A stretch of 64,000 bases of DNA from Lentinula raphanica (GCA_027919835.1 JANVFP010000006.1:930001-994000); one strand, 5' to 3'. Shown: positions 24,401 to 34,955, numbered from the stretch's first letter. Notes: generated by a model not told the origin, from the letters alone. Translations and numbers: made by a program.

Positions 24401-24927
24401 ACGATCAGTCAAGCCACTGAAAGGTTGAAGATTACCCATACTTTCTGATTCACCCAAGAAATACGACCGTACGACCAAACAAGCATACACGACTGCGAGA
24501 TTCTTGAGGCGAGCGAATTTGAACACAATAGGCCTCACTATAGAAAAGCTGATGTCTGACGCAGTGAGTTGTCTGTTATGAAGTCAATCAGTGATGAAAG
24601 TGACGAAGAGATTCTGTAGAATACTCACTCCCAAGACAAAGGGCTGTCTATAAACCCAATAGAAAGTCAACTCCCTCATCGTTCTGCATAGCCTCACACA
24701 AATCACCTATGGTTTTCTGGTGCACATTCTTCCATTAGCATGCAGTCGGAGTCTGAGATTGGTTGAAGGCCGGCCCCGTTTGATGGAGTATAGAATTTGG
24801 AAAAGGAACATACAATTATCTCCTTCTTAATGGCCGGAATAAGAGGAAAGACTTTGATAGAGTTGAGGTATTCTGGAGAAGGAGCTAGAAGCCTTGGGGC
24901 ATTGAACAGCCCATGCACCTGGTCCAT
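21455..24927 (-). CDS. TRP-type vacuolar cation channel (Yvc1/TRPY family)
   Basis: A multi-exon gene. The start MDQVHGLFNAPRLLAPSPEY is chosen as the ATG giving the family-like N-terminus. Next come SWEQLTASDISFSIVRPIV, NLSRASLCELIAMKLLSHFA and VVNDIYTGRVVFSVAATRSV. Then a series of hydrophobic exons (ILEFLNFAILLLTFILCLSS; IAEFVFFIGIASICFSGLLF; the pore side WLMVQIWFGNTYLSFGEASS) leads to ALSNTLLLTILISILSNT and a conserved post-pore exon (VKTDALFSYQPPFNILAFLI). The tail is acidic and disordered (GLFNDSDDEDVPALRSF), ending in a short coil and a stop at 21455. This layout matches fungal Yvc1 channels, which release vacuolar Ca2+ on osmotic shock. Broken copies of this gene occur at 29.0 kb and 35.1-36.2 kb. 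Confidence 0.8.
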
Positions 24928-24985
24928 TGCTGATGAGAGTGAAGAGTATGTATACGCGAGAAAGACCACTGATGCTCACTGGCAC

Positions 24986-25317
24986 GCTTCTCGGAGGCAA
25001 GACAATGATGGCCGGTCCCGCCAAATTTGAGCGCTTAACTTACTCTTTCCCTCTCTTCGGCGTCAACCAGGGGCGTCAACAATCGAACAACGATTTTTAA
25101 GACCGTCTAATACACGGTATAGACCGTATACCCCCATTTCAGACTATGCCAAAACTACTTCGGTGGGTTACCCACCCTCGCGGGGCTCAGTCAAGCTCCA
25201 GGTAAATCCTAAAATACTCAAGCTAAGCTGAACTGTCATACTCCTAGCTAGTTCCATGCCCAACTGGCTTGAAGTCTGAACGTACTGAACTTTGAAGAAA
25301 CCGACGGACTTGTCTCA
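24986..25317. repeat. Dispersed ~318-bp repeat, copy upstream of gene A
   Basis: It shares with 49041-49358 the landmarks GCTTCTCGGAGG, GATGGCCGGTCCCG, TTGAGCGCTTAA, a cggtgggtt-cccaccctcgcgggg hairpin-like block, caagctccagg, and the right end GAAGAAACCGACGGACTT. It lies between the divergent TRP channel and gene A, so it sits in both promoters. Confidence 0.65.
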
Positions 25318-25437
25318 TTCAAACAATTGGACGCAACTACACGCAATCGACACGTATCATCGCGCTGATTGTCCTGGCTCCTTAGGGCTCCTTAGGCCCA
25401 GGGTGATCACTGATGAGGACCCGACTTTTCACAAAAA

Positions 25438-25478
25438 TACCGCATTTCTCTGCGGTATATAAACCTCGCTGAAACGAG
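25438..25478 (+). promoter_or_regulatory. Gene A core promoter: palindrome, TATA box, second inverted repeat
   Basis: The perfect inverted repeat TACCGCA-tttctc-TGCGGTA (25438-25457) overlaps TATATAAA (25456-25463). CTCG-ctgaaa-CGAG follows at 25465-25478. The TATA box is about 135 bp before the ATG. The same block precedes genes B and D and, partly, C. No trans-acting factor can be named. Confidence 0.75.
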
Positions 25479-25590
25479 AGCTCTACCCTCCAAGTTGATC
25501 TTCCTTTCTGACGTTAAGCCGCTGGTCGCCTTATCGGACAACCCCATAATCATTAAAAATTTCTCTTGCCAAAATCCAACGTCAACATCG

Positions 25591-28500
25591 ATGGTTCGTT
25601 CACGTCCTGTGTTCATCTTCATCGCTCTGGGAGCCGCTTCGATCGCTGGCGCTGCCCCCTTGCGGCTTGCGGCTAGTGCTGAGCCTGCCAGCCAAGAGGC
25701 AGCCTCACTGTGTGCCCGCTTCGACCAAGACAAGGCTGGGTCGGAATCTGGAAATCCTCAAGATTGTAGGAGAAGTGAGCTCGATGTTTCTTCAAGTGAA
25801 GATTATGTTCTCGACATGGTGAGTCGTCAATGCAGGTTCCTAATGTCAATTTTCAAATCCTAACTTCCGATCCCGGTTTTCCCGCTCTCACAGGGCTCCT
25901 TTTCCTCCAGCCGTGATGCTTCTGTCATCGTTCCATTACCTCCCTTTGACTCCCCCTCGAGTCAAGAGCATGCAGACGCTGATACTGCTAGTGCTCCCGG
26001 TATCGAGTCTCGTGCCCTTCACCCTTCTGGTCCCTTTGTCTCCCCCTCGAGTCAAGAGCGCGCAGACGCTGACGATACTGCTAGTGTTCCCGGTATTGCG
26101 TCTCGTGCCCTCCACCCCTCTGGTCAACTTGAATCTTTCCGTCGTTCATTCGGTGTACTCTCTTCACGCACTTCCCATGCGCCCCTCGCTCATTCTCTTC
26201 TTCGAAAGCGCACAGACACAGGTATTGCTAGTGCTGATGATCCCGATCCTCCTGCCACCCTCCGTATCTCTGTTCCACTCCAGCCAACTAGCACATTCTC
26301 CACGAGTTTCCCTTCTGTAGCTGCATCTGTGAAACAGCATCAGGATCCTCGAGAAGAGGAAGACACTATCCTCGCCGCTCTCAGTATCGGGTCGCACGGT
26401 CCCAATTCTTCTGGTTCACTTCATCCCTCTGCAGTATCCATCTCTCATACTCTTGTTCAAGAGCACACCAACACTAACATTGGCGTCGCTCATAGTATTG
26501 AATCTCGCTCGCCCCCAGTCTCTAGCCCACTTGTTGCTAGTAGTCACCCGCCAGACCCGGATGTGCATTACTTTGTCTCTCATCTCCAACCAGCAGACAT
26601 TGGGCGTCAAGTGCATGAATTCATCATGAAGAAAATGCAGGCGTCCTATGCACAGGATACACAGGGCCCCACAAACTGGTACCAATTCGTCAACACGAAT
26701 AGCGGACAGTTATGGCTGAAGATAGACCGACTTCTAGCTGAATCACATACTGGGTTTGAGCGATTTTCAGTCAAGGTCGAGTTCATATCAGATATCATTC
26801 TAGCACACCTGGATTCTGCTACCATTGGTGATTCACTCCATGTGTACGAAGTGGTCAAGAATTGGAACATTCGTCAGTACCGGGACGACGTCAGGACTTC
26901 CAAGGATCAGCACGATTTCAGTAAAACGGAGACCGGGGTGTTGTTCAACACACTTCTTCTTAAACTAGCTCAGTCACATACTGGGTTTGGGCGACTCTCA
27001 GTCAAGGCCGAGTTCATGTCAGATATCATCCTCGCACACCGGGATCCTGCTACCATCAGTGATCCGCTCCATTTGTATGAAGTGGTCAAGAATTGGAACA
27101 CTCATCAGTACTGGGACGACGCCAGGACTTCCGAAAATCTGCGCGAGTTCAGTAAAACGGAGACCGGGGCGTTGTTGTCCACACTTCTCAAACGACTAGG
27201 TCTTGATTTCGAGCGATTTTCACTCAAGGTCGAGTTCATATCAGATATCATTCTAGCACACCTGGATTCTGCCACCATTGGTGATCCACTCCATGTGTAC
27301 AAAGTGGTCAAGAATTGGAACGTTCATCAGTACCGGGACGACGTCGGGATTTCCAAGGATCAGCATGATTTCAGTAAAACGGAGACCGGGGTGTTGTTGT
27401 CCACGCTTCTTCTCAAACTAGCTCAGTCACATACAGGGTTTGGGCGACTCTTAGTCAACGCCGAGTTCTGGTCAGATATCATTGTAGCACACCTGGATTC
27501 TGCTACCATTGGTGATCCACTCCATGTGTACGAAGCGGTCAAGAATTGGAACGTTCATCAGTACCGGGACGATGTCAGGATTTCCAAGGATCAACACGAT
27601 CTCAGTAAAACGGAGACCGGGGTGTTGTTGTCCACACTTCTTCTCAAACTAGCTCAGTCACATACTGGGCTTGGGCGAACCTCAGTCAACGCCGAGTTCA
27701 TGTCAGATATCATCCTAGCACACCGGGATCCTGCTACCATCGGTGATCCGCTCCATTTGTATGAAGTGGTCAAGAATTGGAACGTTCATCAGTACTGGGA
27801 CGATGCCAGGACTTCCAAGAATCTGCGCGAGTTCAGTAAAACGGAGACCGGGGCGTTGTTGTTTACACTTCGCAAACGACTAGGTCTTGCACATACTGAT
27901 TTGGAGCGATTTTCAGTCAAGGTCGAGTTCATATCAGATATCATTCTAGCACACCTGAATTCTGCCACCATTGGTGAGCCACTCCATGTGTACGAAGCGG
28001 TCAAGAATTGGAACGTTCATCAGTACCGGGACGACGTCAGGACTTCCAAGGATCAGCGTGATTTCAGCAAAACGGAGACCGGGGTGTTGTTGTCCACACT
28101 TCTTCTCAAACTGGCTCAGTCACATACAGGGTTTGAGCGACTCTCAGTCAACGCCGAGTTCATGTCAGATATCATCCTAGCACACCGGGATCCTGCTACC
28201 CTCGGTGATCCGCTCCATGTGTACAAAGTGGTCAAGAATTGGAACGTTCATCAGTACTGGGACGACGCCAGGACTTCCAAGAATCAGCGCGATTTCAATA
28301 AAACGGAGACCGGGGCATTGTTGTCCGCACTTCTCAAACGACTAGGTCTTACACATCAACAGTCATCGGTTCTCTTTGGTGTCGTCGGTGAAGATTTAGA
28401 CTGCATCGATCCTGACCGGGAAGCGTTTCGTAGAATGAAAGGAATGATCACACGGGATGATACAGCTAGTCTTCGGGCTGCTAACGGTGACTTGTCGACA

Positions 28501-28632
28501 TTCCTCGACCAAAAACACAATTCGCCTTGTGCCCAACGATTTCGGACCGAGGTTGAAAACTCACCACCGAATGTAGCAGCTGCGCTAAATAACAGATTGA
28601 CGCAGTTACTGAAAGCAAATCAAAGCTTTTAG
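25591..28632 (+). CDS. Gene A: secreted repeat protein with seven tandem 77-residue modules (unknown family)
   Basis: Exon 1 (25591-25818) encodes a signal peptide (MVRSRPVFIFIALGAASIAG, cleavage probably near the Ala-rich AGAAP) and a short two-Cys region (CARFDQD...NPQDC). It ends YVLDM at a phase-0, 75-nt intron. Exon 2 (25894-28632) begins with a disordered Ser/Pro/Asp-rich region of ~30-residue repeats (SPSSQEHADADTAS then PGIESRALHPSG). A conserved block with HSLLRKRTDT follows; its dibasic site looks Kex2-cleavable. From about 26755 seven copies of a 77-residue module follow (ISDIILAHLDSATIG, then YEVVKNWN-HQYRDDV, then FSKTETGVLLSTLL), then a C-terminal domain shared with B-D. Total about 988 residues. 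No homologue is recognised; the layout resembles a secreted effector. Confidence 0.8.
26755..28362 (+). repeat. Seven tandem copies of a 231-bp (77-residue) coding repeat in gene A
   Basis: Copies start at about 26755, 26986, 27208, 27439, 27670, 27901 and 28132. The period is 231 bp except 222 bp between copies 2 and 3, an in-frame loss of three residues. Two sub-types occur: HQYRDDV-TSKDQHDFS (copies 1, 3, 4, 6) and HQYWDDARTSKN-RDF-like (copies 2, 5, 7). All stay in frame without stops. Confidence 0.93.
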
Positions 28633-29019
28633 AGGGATGTGCGAGCAACAAGTGCGGTGGAACCAGTCCTAGAAACAGTTGCCTGGTTGCTTGCTATGAC
28701 CGTATCTCGCGCTTTTCGGACACTCATTCTTTGGTCCGTCAATTCCTCTAGCCGACTCTTCCACTCAACTGCTCCATCCTCCACTATCCACCCTCTGCCT
28801 TCAATCGATCACCTTCCGTTATCCAGGACCTGCTCTTTATGCACTTGTGTACGGTGGTGGGTTTGTACTTCAAACCTTTGTTTTTCTATGATGCCTGGAC
28901 ATCCTTAATTTGCTGTACTTAGTGTACTGCAGTCCACTGCCTTTTTACTGTATACTCGAAGCCTTTGTCCAATCAGAATGTCATTTGTAGAATCAACAAG
29001 TTGAATTTATGAGCTAGTG
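28633..29019. other. 3' flank of gene A (conserved in the array)
   Basis: No gene is seen. Blocks such as TTTGGTCCGTCAATTCCTCTA, ATGCCTGGACATCC and CTTTGTCCAATCAGAATG recur after genes B, C and D, so this is a conserved downstream flank of the duplicated unit. Confidence 0.6.
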
Positions 29020-29230
29020 GTCATAGACGGGGGATGCTGGGAGATGGCAGAGGTGAATGATCCCTACTAACTTGAACTTGAACACCCGTAGATGGTGCAA
29101 GACTAGTAAGCCGTTTGCGACCCGATGTAGGTGTAGGAGAGCCAGGAATTGAGTCGTACACTTGAAATACACGTAACGCAGGTACGTCTTCATCGTCCGT
29201 GTCATTGAACAAGCCAATGGTGTTCACAGC
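29020..29230 (-). pseudogene. Fragment of the Yvc1-like channel C-terminal tail
   Basis: The minus strand reads GLFNDTDDEDVPALRVFQVY and then SIPGSPTPTSGRKRLTSLAP, nearly the tail of the channel at 21830-21995 (GLFNDSDDEDVPALRSF). Only the tail is left, and the membrane exons are missing. It is directly followed by a copy of the dispersed repeat that lies upstream of the intact channel, so a whole channel copy seems to have been deleted from the inside. Confidence 0.8.
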
Positions 29231-29261
29231 ATCGACAAGAATAGATTATAGCTTTACTGAG

Positions 29262-29565
29262 GCAAGACAATGATGATGGCCGGTCCTTGAGCGCTTAACG
29301 TTAACTCTTTCCCGGCTCTTTCCCTGCCATCTCATCACAGCTCATCACCGTCAACAATCGAACAACGATTTTTAATTTTTGAGACCGTCCCACTTCCATA
29401 TTCATCGTACCCTCATTCGAGACTACGCCAGAACTGCTTCGGTGGGTTCCTTACCCTTGCGGGGCTAAGCCAAGCTCCAGGCGAATCCCCAAATGCTCAA
29501 GCTCAAGCTCAAGTGTCGTACTAGTTTCATGCCCTCTGGATTGAAGAAACCGACGGACTTATTTT
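29262..29565. repeat. Dispersed ~318-bp repeat, copy upstream of gene B
   Basis: It shares GGCAAGACAATGATG, GGCCGGTCC, TTGAGCGCTTAAC, tcggtgggtt and the right end GAAGAAACCGACGGACTT with the copy upstream of gene A. The order relative to the next gene is the same. Confidence 0.65.
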
Positions 29566-29824
29566 ATCCATCTAATTGCACGCAACTACACGCAACTGAC
29601 ACGTACTGACACGTATCACCGCGCTGATTATCCTTTATTATCAGTGATCTCTCCTTAGGGCTCCTTAAGCCCAGGGTGCCATCACTGACAGCGATGAGGC
29701 GCGCTGCATGTTGCTCTTCGAATTCCGGTCCTCTAGCTTCCTCTAAGCTCTGGCTGTGTCCAAGCGTAGCAACCATCATCAGCCAATACAACACGATACG
29801 AATCGACCCGACTTTTCACAGAAA

Positions 29825-29865
29825 TACCGCATTTCTCTGCGGTATATAAACCTTGCTGAGACGAG
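29825..29865 (+). promoter_or_regulatory. Gene B core promoter block
   Basis: The palindrome TACCGCA-tttctc-TGCGGTA (29825-29844) overlaps TATATAAA (29843-29850), about 136 bp before the ATG. The second inverted repeat is slightly altered (CTTGctgagaCGAG). Confidence 0.75.
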
Positions 29866-29978
29866 AGCTCTACCCCCCAAGTTGATTCTTCCTTTCTAAC
29901 GTTAAGCCGCTGGTCGCCTTATCGGACAACCCCATAATCATCAAAAATTTCTTTTGCCAAAATCCAACGTCAACATCG

Positions 29979-31869
29979 ATGGTTCGTTCACGTCCTGTGT
30001 TCATCTTCATCGCTCTGGGAGCCGCTTCGATCGCTGGCGCTGCCCCCTTGCGGTTTGCGGCTAGTGCTGAGCCTGCCAGCCAAGAGGCAGCCTCACTGTG
30101 TGCCCGCTTCGACCAAGACAAGGCTGGGTTGGAATCTGGAAATCCTCAAGATTGTAGGAGAAGTGAGCTCGATGTCTCTTCAAGTGAAGATTATGTTCTC
30201 GACATGGTGAGTCATCAATGCAGGTTCCTAATGTCATATCTTAACTCCCGATCCCGATTTTCCGCTCTCACAGGACTCCTTTTCCTCCAGTCGTGATTCT
30301 TCTGTCGTTGTTCCATTACCTCCCTTTGACTCTCCCTCGAGTCAAGAGCATGCAGACGCTGATACTGCTAGTGCTCCCAGTATCGAGTCTCCTGCCCTCC
30401 ACCCTTCTGGTCCCTTTGTCTCCCCCTCGAGTCAAGAGTGTGCAGACGTTGACGATAATAGTGCTCCCGGTATCGAGTCTCCTGCTTCCCACCCTTCTGG
30501 TCCCTTTGACTCCCCTTCGAGTCAAGAGCGTGCAGACGTTGACGATAATAGTGCTCTCAGTATCAAGTCTCCTGCCCCCCACTCTTCTGGTCCCTTTGAC
30601 TCCCCCTCGAGCCAGGAGCATATAGACGCCGACACTGCTGATGTTCCCGGTATCGAGTTTCCTGCCCTTCACCCTTCTGGTCCCCTGTACTTGCCCTCGA
30701 TTCGAGAGCGCGCAGACGCTGACGATACTGCTAGCGTTCCCGGTATCGCGTCTCGTGCCCCCCACCCTTCTGGTCTACTTGAATATTTCCGTCGTTCACT
30801 CGGTGTACTCTCTTCACGCAGTTCCAATGCGCCCCTCGCTCATTCTCTTCTTCGAAAGCGCACAGACACGGAGATCACTAGTGCTGATGATCTCCAGCCA
30901 ACTAGTGCGTTTTCCACGAGCACCCCTGTAAATGCGTCCTCGGAACAGCATATGGATGCTCAAGAAGAGAACGACCTCGAGCAAGGCAAGATCATCACCA
31001 CTCACAGTTTTGCGTCTCACGTCCCCGATCCTTTTGGTCCACCTCAATCCTTTTCGGTGTCCAACACTCTCGACCACCCCCTTCTTCAAGAGCATATTGA
31101 CATTGACATCGCCAGTGCTCATAATATTGAGTCCCGTTCCCCTCATCCTCCTGGCCCACTTGTCGTCAGTCATGACATGGATGCATACTATCTCTCTCAG
31201 ATCGGTGAAACTGCATCTGCAGAAGAAGTTGTTAAAGTGATCAAGTTGAACACCGGGTCGTACGAAACGGATATACAGGGTCGTACAAGCTGGGCTGACT
31301 TCCTCCAGACAAGAGCCGGACAGTTTTGGCTGGTAGTAGATCACCTTCTAGGAGAGAATCGGCCCACAATTGACCGAGAATCTGTTCAAATCATAATTCA
31401 GGCAGATATCATTCACACACTCCTTCATCATAATACTGCCGATCGGTACTTTCTACGCGATGTGTACAGTGTATTCAGGGATTGGAACAGTCCCGAGTAC
31501 TGGCATGACGTCAGGGATACTGATTCCTGGTACAACTTTCTATCGAACAAGCACAGTGGGAAGTTGTTGCTCAGAGTTTACAATCTCGTTGCACCACCAA
31601 TCCATGATATTCGCCATCTTGAAAGGCTGGTTACTGAAGATATAGAGCACTTGACCTCAGAGGAGAAGGCGGAACGTAAAATGGACGAGCTCCGCGAGAG
31701 TGGCTCCGCAGAGGCTTTTCGCAATGCTCGTGGTAATTTCAAGTATTTCCAAAGGCAAGATTCGCTCTACTTCAGAAAGTATCGATCTATGCGTAATTGG
31801 TCAACCTTGGATGTACAAGAATGGTTTGACTACAAGGTCAAAAAAGCGATAAGAGATGCAGGTCGCTAG
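29979..31869 (+). CDS. Gene B: secreted effector-like protein, paralogue of gene A with one module
   Basis: Exons are 29979-30206 and 30274-31869, with a 67-nt phase-0 intron placed exactly as in gene A; about 607 residues. Exon 1 is almost identical to gene A (signal peptide, CARFDQD...NPQDC). Exon 2 has five ~30-residue disordered repeats (SPSSQE...HPSGP), then RRSLGVLSSRSSNAPLAHSL with LLRKRTDTE (dibasic). The structured part starts MDAYYLSQIGETASAEEVVK, then TDIQGRTSWADFLQTRAGQF and one 77-residue-type module (QADIIHTLL ... VYSVFRDWNSPEYWHDV ... GKLLLRVYNL). The C-terminal domain (TEDIEHLTSEEKAERKMDEL) is shared with C and D. Function unknown; predicted extracellular. Confidence 0.8.
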
Positions 31870-32409
31870 TAGAGGAATGGGAGAGCGACAGGTTCAGCCA
31901 AACAGCACCGGTATCAATTCTCTGGCTGTTTGCTACGGCTGTACCCTGCGCCTTTCGGACACTCGTTCTTCGGTCCGTCAACTCCTCTACCCAACTCTTC
32001 CATTAAACCACTCCACCCTTGACTGTCCACCCCCAATGCTTCTGATCCACCACCTCCCATTATCCATCACCTTCCGTTATCCATCACCTTCCGTTATCCA
32101 GTACCATTATACATGACCTGCTCCGTATGCGCTTGCGTATGGGGGGGATTTGTACTTCAAACCTTTGTTTACCTACTCCTGGACATCTTTGATTTACTGT
32201 ACTTAGTGTACTCCAGTCCATTGCCTTTGTACTGTTCGCCCGACGCCTTTGTCCAATCAGAATGCCCTTTGTAGAAGTAAAGAGATCATTATTGAGATAC
32301 GCCAGGATACGCCCTGATACGGGGAACGGCAGGGTGCAGCTTGATGGCGCGGATGAGTCCAAGCGTAGCATCACACGAGACCGTCGGATCGACTGCCAGC
32401 CTGCTTATG
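31870..32409. other. Spacer between genes B and C
   Basis: The conserved 3' flank of gene B comes first (TCGGTCCGTCAACTCCTCTA, ACTCCTGGACATC, TTGTCCAATCAGAATG). A shortened upstream region of gene C follows. The channel fragment and the dispersed repeat found before B are absent here, making this the shortest spacer of the array. Confidence 0.6.
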
Positions 32410-32442
32410 TTTCTCTGCAGTATATAAACCTCGCTGAAACGA
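32410..32442 (+). promoter_or_regulatory. Gene C core promoter (left palindrome arm lost)
   Basis: TATATAAA at 32421-32428 and CTCG-ctgaaa-CGAG are kept, about 143 bp before the ATG. The upstream palindrome is broken: the left arm TACCGCA has become a different sequence and the right arm reads TGCAGTA. Confidence 0.65.
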
Positions 32443-32563
32443 GAGCTTCACCGGCACCCCCCAAGTCGACTCTTCTTTTCTAACAACATCTTGGATAAGC
32501 CGCTGGTCGCCTTATCGTACAACCCCATAATCATTAAAAATCTCTTGCTAAAATCCACCGTCG

Positions 32564-34399
32564 ATGGTTCATACATGTTCTGTGCTCATCTTCGTTGCTC
32601 TGGGAGCCGCTGCCCCCTTGCGGCTTATGCCTAGTGTTGAGCCTGCTGGTCAAGAGGCAGCCTTGGCATGCGCCCACTTTGACCGAGATACCCCAGAATC
32701 TGTGAATCCTCAAGATTGTGTTGAAAGTGAGTTCAATCACAATGTCTCTATTGGTGAATATAATGTTCTCGACATGGTGAGTCGTCAAATGCAGGTTCCT
32801 AATGTCATATTCTAACTCCCGATCCGCGATTTTCCGCTTTCACAGAACTCCTTTCTCTCCAGACGCGGCGATTCCTCTGGCATCAATCTGTTACCTCCCT
32901 TCGACTCCCCCTCGAGCCAAGATGACGATGCTAGTGTTCTCAGTATCGAGTCTTGTGCCCCCCACCCTTCTGGACCCTTTGACTCTCCCTTGAGTCAAGA
33001 GCATGAAGACGCCGATACTATCAGTGATCCCAGTATTAGCTCTCGTGCACCCCACCCTTCTGGTCCCTTTTACTCCCCTTCGAGCCAAGAGCATGTAGAC
33101 GCCATTACTGCTGATGTTCCCGGTATCGAGTCTCGTGCTCCACACCCTTCTGGTCCTTATGTCTCCCCCTCGAGTCAAGAGCGCGCAGACTCTTGTGCCC
33201 CATACCGTCCCTCTGGTATACTTGAAATTTCCCGTCGTTCACTCGGTGTACTCTCTTCACGCAGTTCCAATGCGCCCGTTCCTCGTCATCTTCTTCGAAA
33301 GCGTACAGACACTGAAGTTGCTGGTACTGATGATCTCCAGCCAACTAGTGCGTTTTCCATGAGCTTTCCTTCTGTGAATGCGTTCTCGGAACAGCATATG
33401 CCAGATGCTCGTGAAGAGAACGATATGTCGGATGCTCATGAGGAGAACGACCTCGAGAAAGACAAGATCATCACCATTCACAGTGTTGCGTCTCACGTCC
33501 CCGATTCTTCTGGTCCACCTCAATCCTTTTCGGCGTCCAATACCCTCGATCACCCCCTTCTTCGAGAACGTATTGACACTGACATCGCCAGTACTCATAC
33601 TATCGAGTCTCGTTCACGTTCTCCTTATCCTCATGGCCCACTTGTCGTCAGTCATGACATGGATGCATACTATCTCTCTCAGATCAGTAAAACTACATCT
33701 GCAGAAGAAGTGGTTCAAGTGATCAAGTTGAACACCGGGTCGTACGAAACGGATATACAGGGTCGTACAAGCTGGGCTGACTTCCTCCAGACAAGAGCCG
33801 GACAGTTTTGGCTGGTAGTCGATCGAATTCTAGAACAAACACGGCCCAATATTGACAGAATCTCGGTCAAAATCGAAATTATGGCAGATATCATTGTGCC
33901 ACGCCTTGATAATGTATCCAGTTGGAAGCTACCAATCTCTATATACCAACAGGTCAGGGCGTGGAACCTAAATCTGTACTGGGATGACACTAAGGCTTCC
34001 ACCGATTTCGACGACTGGCTGCTCAAAGACACTGGAAAATTGTACCTCAAGATTGAAAAGCTGATAACCTGCGCTCCGAGTCCTCGGCCAATCGATCGTT
34101 CTGTGGTTTCTTTTTTGTTTGGTGAAGATATACGTGGTCTTTCAGCGGATGAGAAAGCGAACAGTAGATTGGAAAAAGTCCTCACAAGCACTGGTAAGGA
34201 ATATGATGACGTTGCCGCTGCTCTTCGCCGTGCTCAAACGAGCATGGACCAATTCCGATCAAAGAGCACGCCTTGCCTCACTCGATTCAAACATTGGAAG
34301 GATATGTCAACACCTGACATAGCAAACTTGCTAGAGCAAAAAATGAGGAAAAAGTTACAAGAGGCAGCAATAGACAAGTTGGTTTTACCGGTGCACTAG
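32564..34399 (+). CDS. Gene C: secreted effector-like protein, diverged paralogue
   Basis: Exons are 32564-32776 and 32846-34399, with a 69-nt phase-0 intron; about 588 residues. The signal peptide is shorter (MVHTCSVLIFVALGAAAPLR). The Cys pair is kept (CAHFDRD...NPQDC). Four disordered ~30-residue repeats precede RRSLGVLSSRSSNAPVPRHL and LLRKRTDTE. MDAYYLSQISKTTSAEEVVQ and GRTSWADFLQTRAGQFWLVV match gene B almost exactly. After about 33830 it diverges: the module reads IEIMADIIVPRLDNVSSWKL, then QVRAWNLNLYWDDTKAS. This is closer to gene A's YWDD modules than to B or D, so the gene may be a recombinant. The C-terminal domain is FGEDIRGLSADEKANSRLEK. Function unknown. Confidence 0.78.
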
Positions 34400-34860
34400 C
34401 CATCTGTTACGACCGTATTTTGCACTTCGACACTCGTTCTATAGTCCGCCAATTCTCTGATTCACTCTTTGATTCGCTCCATCCTCGACTATCCACCCCC
34501 AGTGCTCCCAATCCACCACCGTCCGTTATCCATCACCTTCCATTATCCTGCTCCGTAGTATGCGCTTGTGTACGGTGGTGAATTTGTACTTCGAACATTT
34601 GTTTTTCTATGCCTGGATATCCTTGATTTACTGTACTTACTATGTAGTGTTCTGTAGTTCAATGACTTTGTATTGCTCGCCCGACGTTTGTCCAATCAGT
34701 AAGCCATTTGTAGAGTCATAGAATAAGCTGAAGTCATTAGCGAAGATAAGGATAACCCTGTTTTGAAAGCAGATTGATGAGCATTGAGTGGCAAGTAATT
34801 GTTGGATGAAACATCCTTCGTACAGTCAAGATGAACAACAAACATGAATTGTAGCGTAGT
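34400..34860. other. 3' flank of gene C
   Basis: No gene is seen. It carries the shared downstream blocks of the array (ATGCCTGGATATCC, TTTGTCCAATCAG). The similarity to the gene D flank extends further (CGTTTTGAAAGC-like, then ACAGTCAAGATGAACAACAA). Confidence 0.55.
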
Positions 34861-34955
34861 GGCCGAAAGTTAGTAACCAATCTGAGGCTGGTCTTCCCCT
34901 TGATTCCCTGAATCCAATGGAGTGACTTCGCTGAGAAATTCTCTGGGTCCGTACT
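34861..34955 (-). pseudogene. Fragment of exon 1/intron 1 of the Zn2Cys6 gene
   Basis: The plus strand here (TTAGTAACCAATCTGAGGCT; CCCTGAATCCAATGGAGTGA; CTGAGAAATTCTCTGGGTCC) matches 42811-42900, the start of the Zn2Cys6 gene at 39109-42932. Several substitutions and a small gap are present. It includes intron sequence, so it is a DNA-level copy. Confidence 0.75.

Noticed and set aside
26755..28362. Regular tandem repeats considered as a CRISPR-like array
   Set aside because: The period is 231 bp, the repeats are coding and there are no unique spacers; the genome is eukaryotic.
30316..30765. Long minus-strand open frame of Arg/Thr-rich repeats inside gene B
   Set aside because: It is the antisense shadow of the ~30-residue coding repeats on the plus strand; the same happens over genes A, C and D.
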